Below, piece by piece: positions 62,588 through 64,000 of a stretch of 64,000 nt of DNA. The stretch spans positions 682,001-746,000 of the forward strand of contig NW_026516667.1 in assembly GCF_025766255.1 (NCBI RefSeq), given 5' to 3'. Made by a program: the position numbers and the translations under genes. The notes under the pieces are model-generated. The model was not told the origin of the DNA. It saw only the letters and a program-made list of their open reading frames with translations, and did no database searches. The stretch's first letter is position 1, and each line of letters begins with the position of its first letter. This DNA is from Zychaea mexicana (lineage: Eukaryota > Mucoromycota > Mucoromycetes > Mucorales > Lichtheimiaceae).

Positions 62588-62712
62588 GGGCAGTATCATG
62601 GACGTTCAGTATCGCTTTCCAGGAGGAAAATGCACACCTACTAATCTCAAGCATCTACATGTTGCTCAAACGAAAAACAAACGGAAAGAAAAACAAAAAA
62701 ATTTTCTTGCGG

Positions 62713-63119
62713 GATTTTCTTATTTCACCCACACTTGAGGATTTCATCTTCCGACCATTTTAACAAGAAAAAAAAGGAGAAACAATGTCTACATTAGCAG
62801 TATCATGCCGTTATTACCAGCATCGTCGTCTCTACTAGTGTGTATCGGTTCTTGAAAATCCAAGAGATACTGGTAGTCTCTGGAGCCTTTTCGAATATAT
62901 CTTCCCAGGCTTCCAGAGGATGAACCTCACTTGCACTGGCATTATCTTGTAGGATCTTGCTGAAATGCATTCCAAAGAGTAGTTTCGATGTAGTCGCTCA
63001 TATTTTTATTTATTCTTATTGAACTAAAAGAAATAAACAGTCGGAAACAGAGGTGCCTTTTTTATTGTTAAAAAGGTCGGAAGATGAAATCCTTCAGTGT
63101 GGGTGAAATAAGAAAAATC
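62713..63119. mobile_element. 407-bp foldback element with ~53-bp inverted arms
   Basis: The left arm, 62713-62765, and the right arm, 63065-63119, are inverted copies with about three mismatches and a one-base indel. Shared words include GGTCGGAAGATGAAATCC and GTGGGTGAAATAAGAAAA. The ~300-bp interior has no long frame. No clear target duplication is visible. It looks like a foldback/MITE-type insertion and lies between the Tc1-like gene and a broken gene. Confidence 0.7.
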
Positions 63120-63169
63120 TCAGTCCTGCGGCCCTCTCCTTCTTTTCCATTCCGCAAATCAAGTAGCTT

Positions 63170-64000
63170 ATGTCTGGCAAAAGAAAGGATCTTTCCGATC
63201 AATCAGCATCAACGCAAGCAAGGAAACAGCGCGTCATATCGAGCGACATCTAATGGGCGTGCGAGCGCAAAGATTCTTTGACGATCAAGGCATACGCTGA
63301 GAATTTTGGCGTTTTGGACAAGCAGCAGGCGATGGTGCGCTATCGCAATATCATCAAGTCACCACTGCTCGCCATGGACAAGACGTGCTTAGAACAAGAG
63401 CTGAACATCTACAAACAAACGGAAGACTTTAAGCGTTTTTAATTGGAACGCACACGCAAAAAAACCAATCTAGACGCTCATGATGCGTGCGCTACATTTA
63501 TCCAAGATGTCGTTTATCAAGAAGCAGACTTGCTCAACATGCAACCAAGGAAAGCATCAGCAGCGCCAGATACGTCTGATTCGTCTCTCGCAGATGATGC
63601 TACAGCAAGCAAAGCGTTTTCCGAATCCACGACACCCACACCACACGCCCCAATAGCCACTACCGATACTACACCAACGGATCACGATCAGGATATTTTC
63701 GTCTCTACTTCAGACACCATACTGGATGATGTCCGAAACCCAATCCCCTTGCAGCCATGGATGTATCGAGGCACAAACGTGGCTGAACGATTTACGAGTT
63801 TCAAGCAAGCTGTCGCCAGAATCACAACCAGCCGATTGCTCTTTATCGAGCCATCTGTGCACGAGCTGTTGGCCCTGTCAAATATTTTTCTCTTGTGTAC
63901 GAGTCAACACAGCCCGCTTTGCATCGATACTTTTACCGAAGATTTATTGGACGATCTCAACAAGAATCTCTTGACCGAATGCATGGATTTCAAGGTGGAT
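63170..64000 (+). pseudogene. Broken gene or unrecognised-intron gene, extends past the window
   Basis: A single frame starts at ATG 63170 (MSGKRKDLSDQSASTQARKQ) and continues to the window end, but has TAA stops at 63251-63253 and 63440-63442. Coding-like composition continues in the same frame after both stops (AYAENFGVLDKQQAM; NIFLLCTSQHSPLCIDTFTE). No GT-AG pair obviously removes the stops while keeping the frame. The middle is rich in Thr/Ser/Ala/Pro. The family is not recognised; it resembles the degenerate multi-copy genes that accompany fungal transposons. Confidence 0.4.

Overview
This window looks like nuclear DNA of an early-diverging filamentous fungus, most likely Mucoromycota and probably Mucorales. 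The reasons are: compact genes with many 50-200 nt GT-AG introns; two intact and one decayed CotH-type gene (a family expanded in Mucorales); a single-chain eukaryotic urease; long Gln/Asn/His tracts; and AT-rich gaps holding gene and transposon relics. The species cannot be fixed from sequence alone. All exon joins below were read by eye from splice signals, reading frame and family conservation.

Layout. At 1-13.5 kb are the 3' end of an MBF/SBF-type cell-cycle factor gene (+), an eight-exon HRD1 ubiquitin ligase (-), a 1207-residue low-complexity protein (+), the Golgi syntaxin SED5 (-) and a first CotH-family gene (+). At 15-19 kb are a complete 13-exon LAT/APC amino-acid transporter (+) with an 11-nt exon and a convergent coiled-coil gene (-). 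At 19.1-28 kb are a decayed CotH copy, a possible kinase-like relic, a tRNA-Gly(GCC), a 431-bp TIR element with a TAA duplication and a 133-bp palindromic GGGTCA-rich element. At 28-42.4 kb are a full-length ABCB/P-glycoprotein transporter, urease, a small His-rich protein gene and a secreted single-pass membrane protein. At 42.4-55 kb is a gene-poor stretch around a second intact CotH gene. At 55-60 kb are a small basic protein, an MRS2-type mitochondrial Mg2+ channel and a glutathione S-transferase, all on the minus strand. At 60-64 kb is a transposon-rich end: an uninterrupted DD34E Tc1/mariner transposase, degenerate tandem repeats, a foldback element with ~53-bp arms, and a gene fragment with two in-frame stops that runs off the window.

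The genes do not form one pathway. HRD1 (ER-associated degradation) and SED5 (ER-Golgi fusion) act in the secretory route that the CotH proteins, the ABC pump and the amino-acid permease would travel. Urease and the permease both bear on nitrogen supply, and the permease, ABC pump and GST on transport and detoxification. I found no clearly undescribed multi-gene system. The most original material is the small inverted-repeat elements, the CotH copies at three stages of preservation, and the micro-exons.
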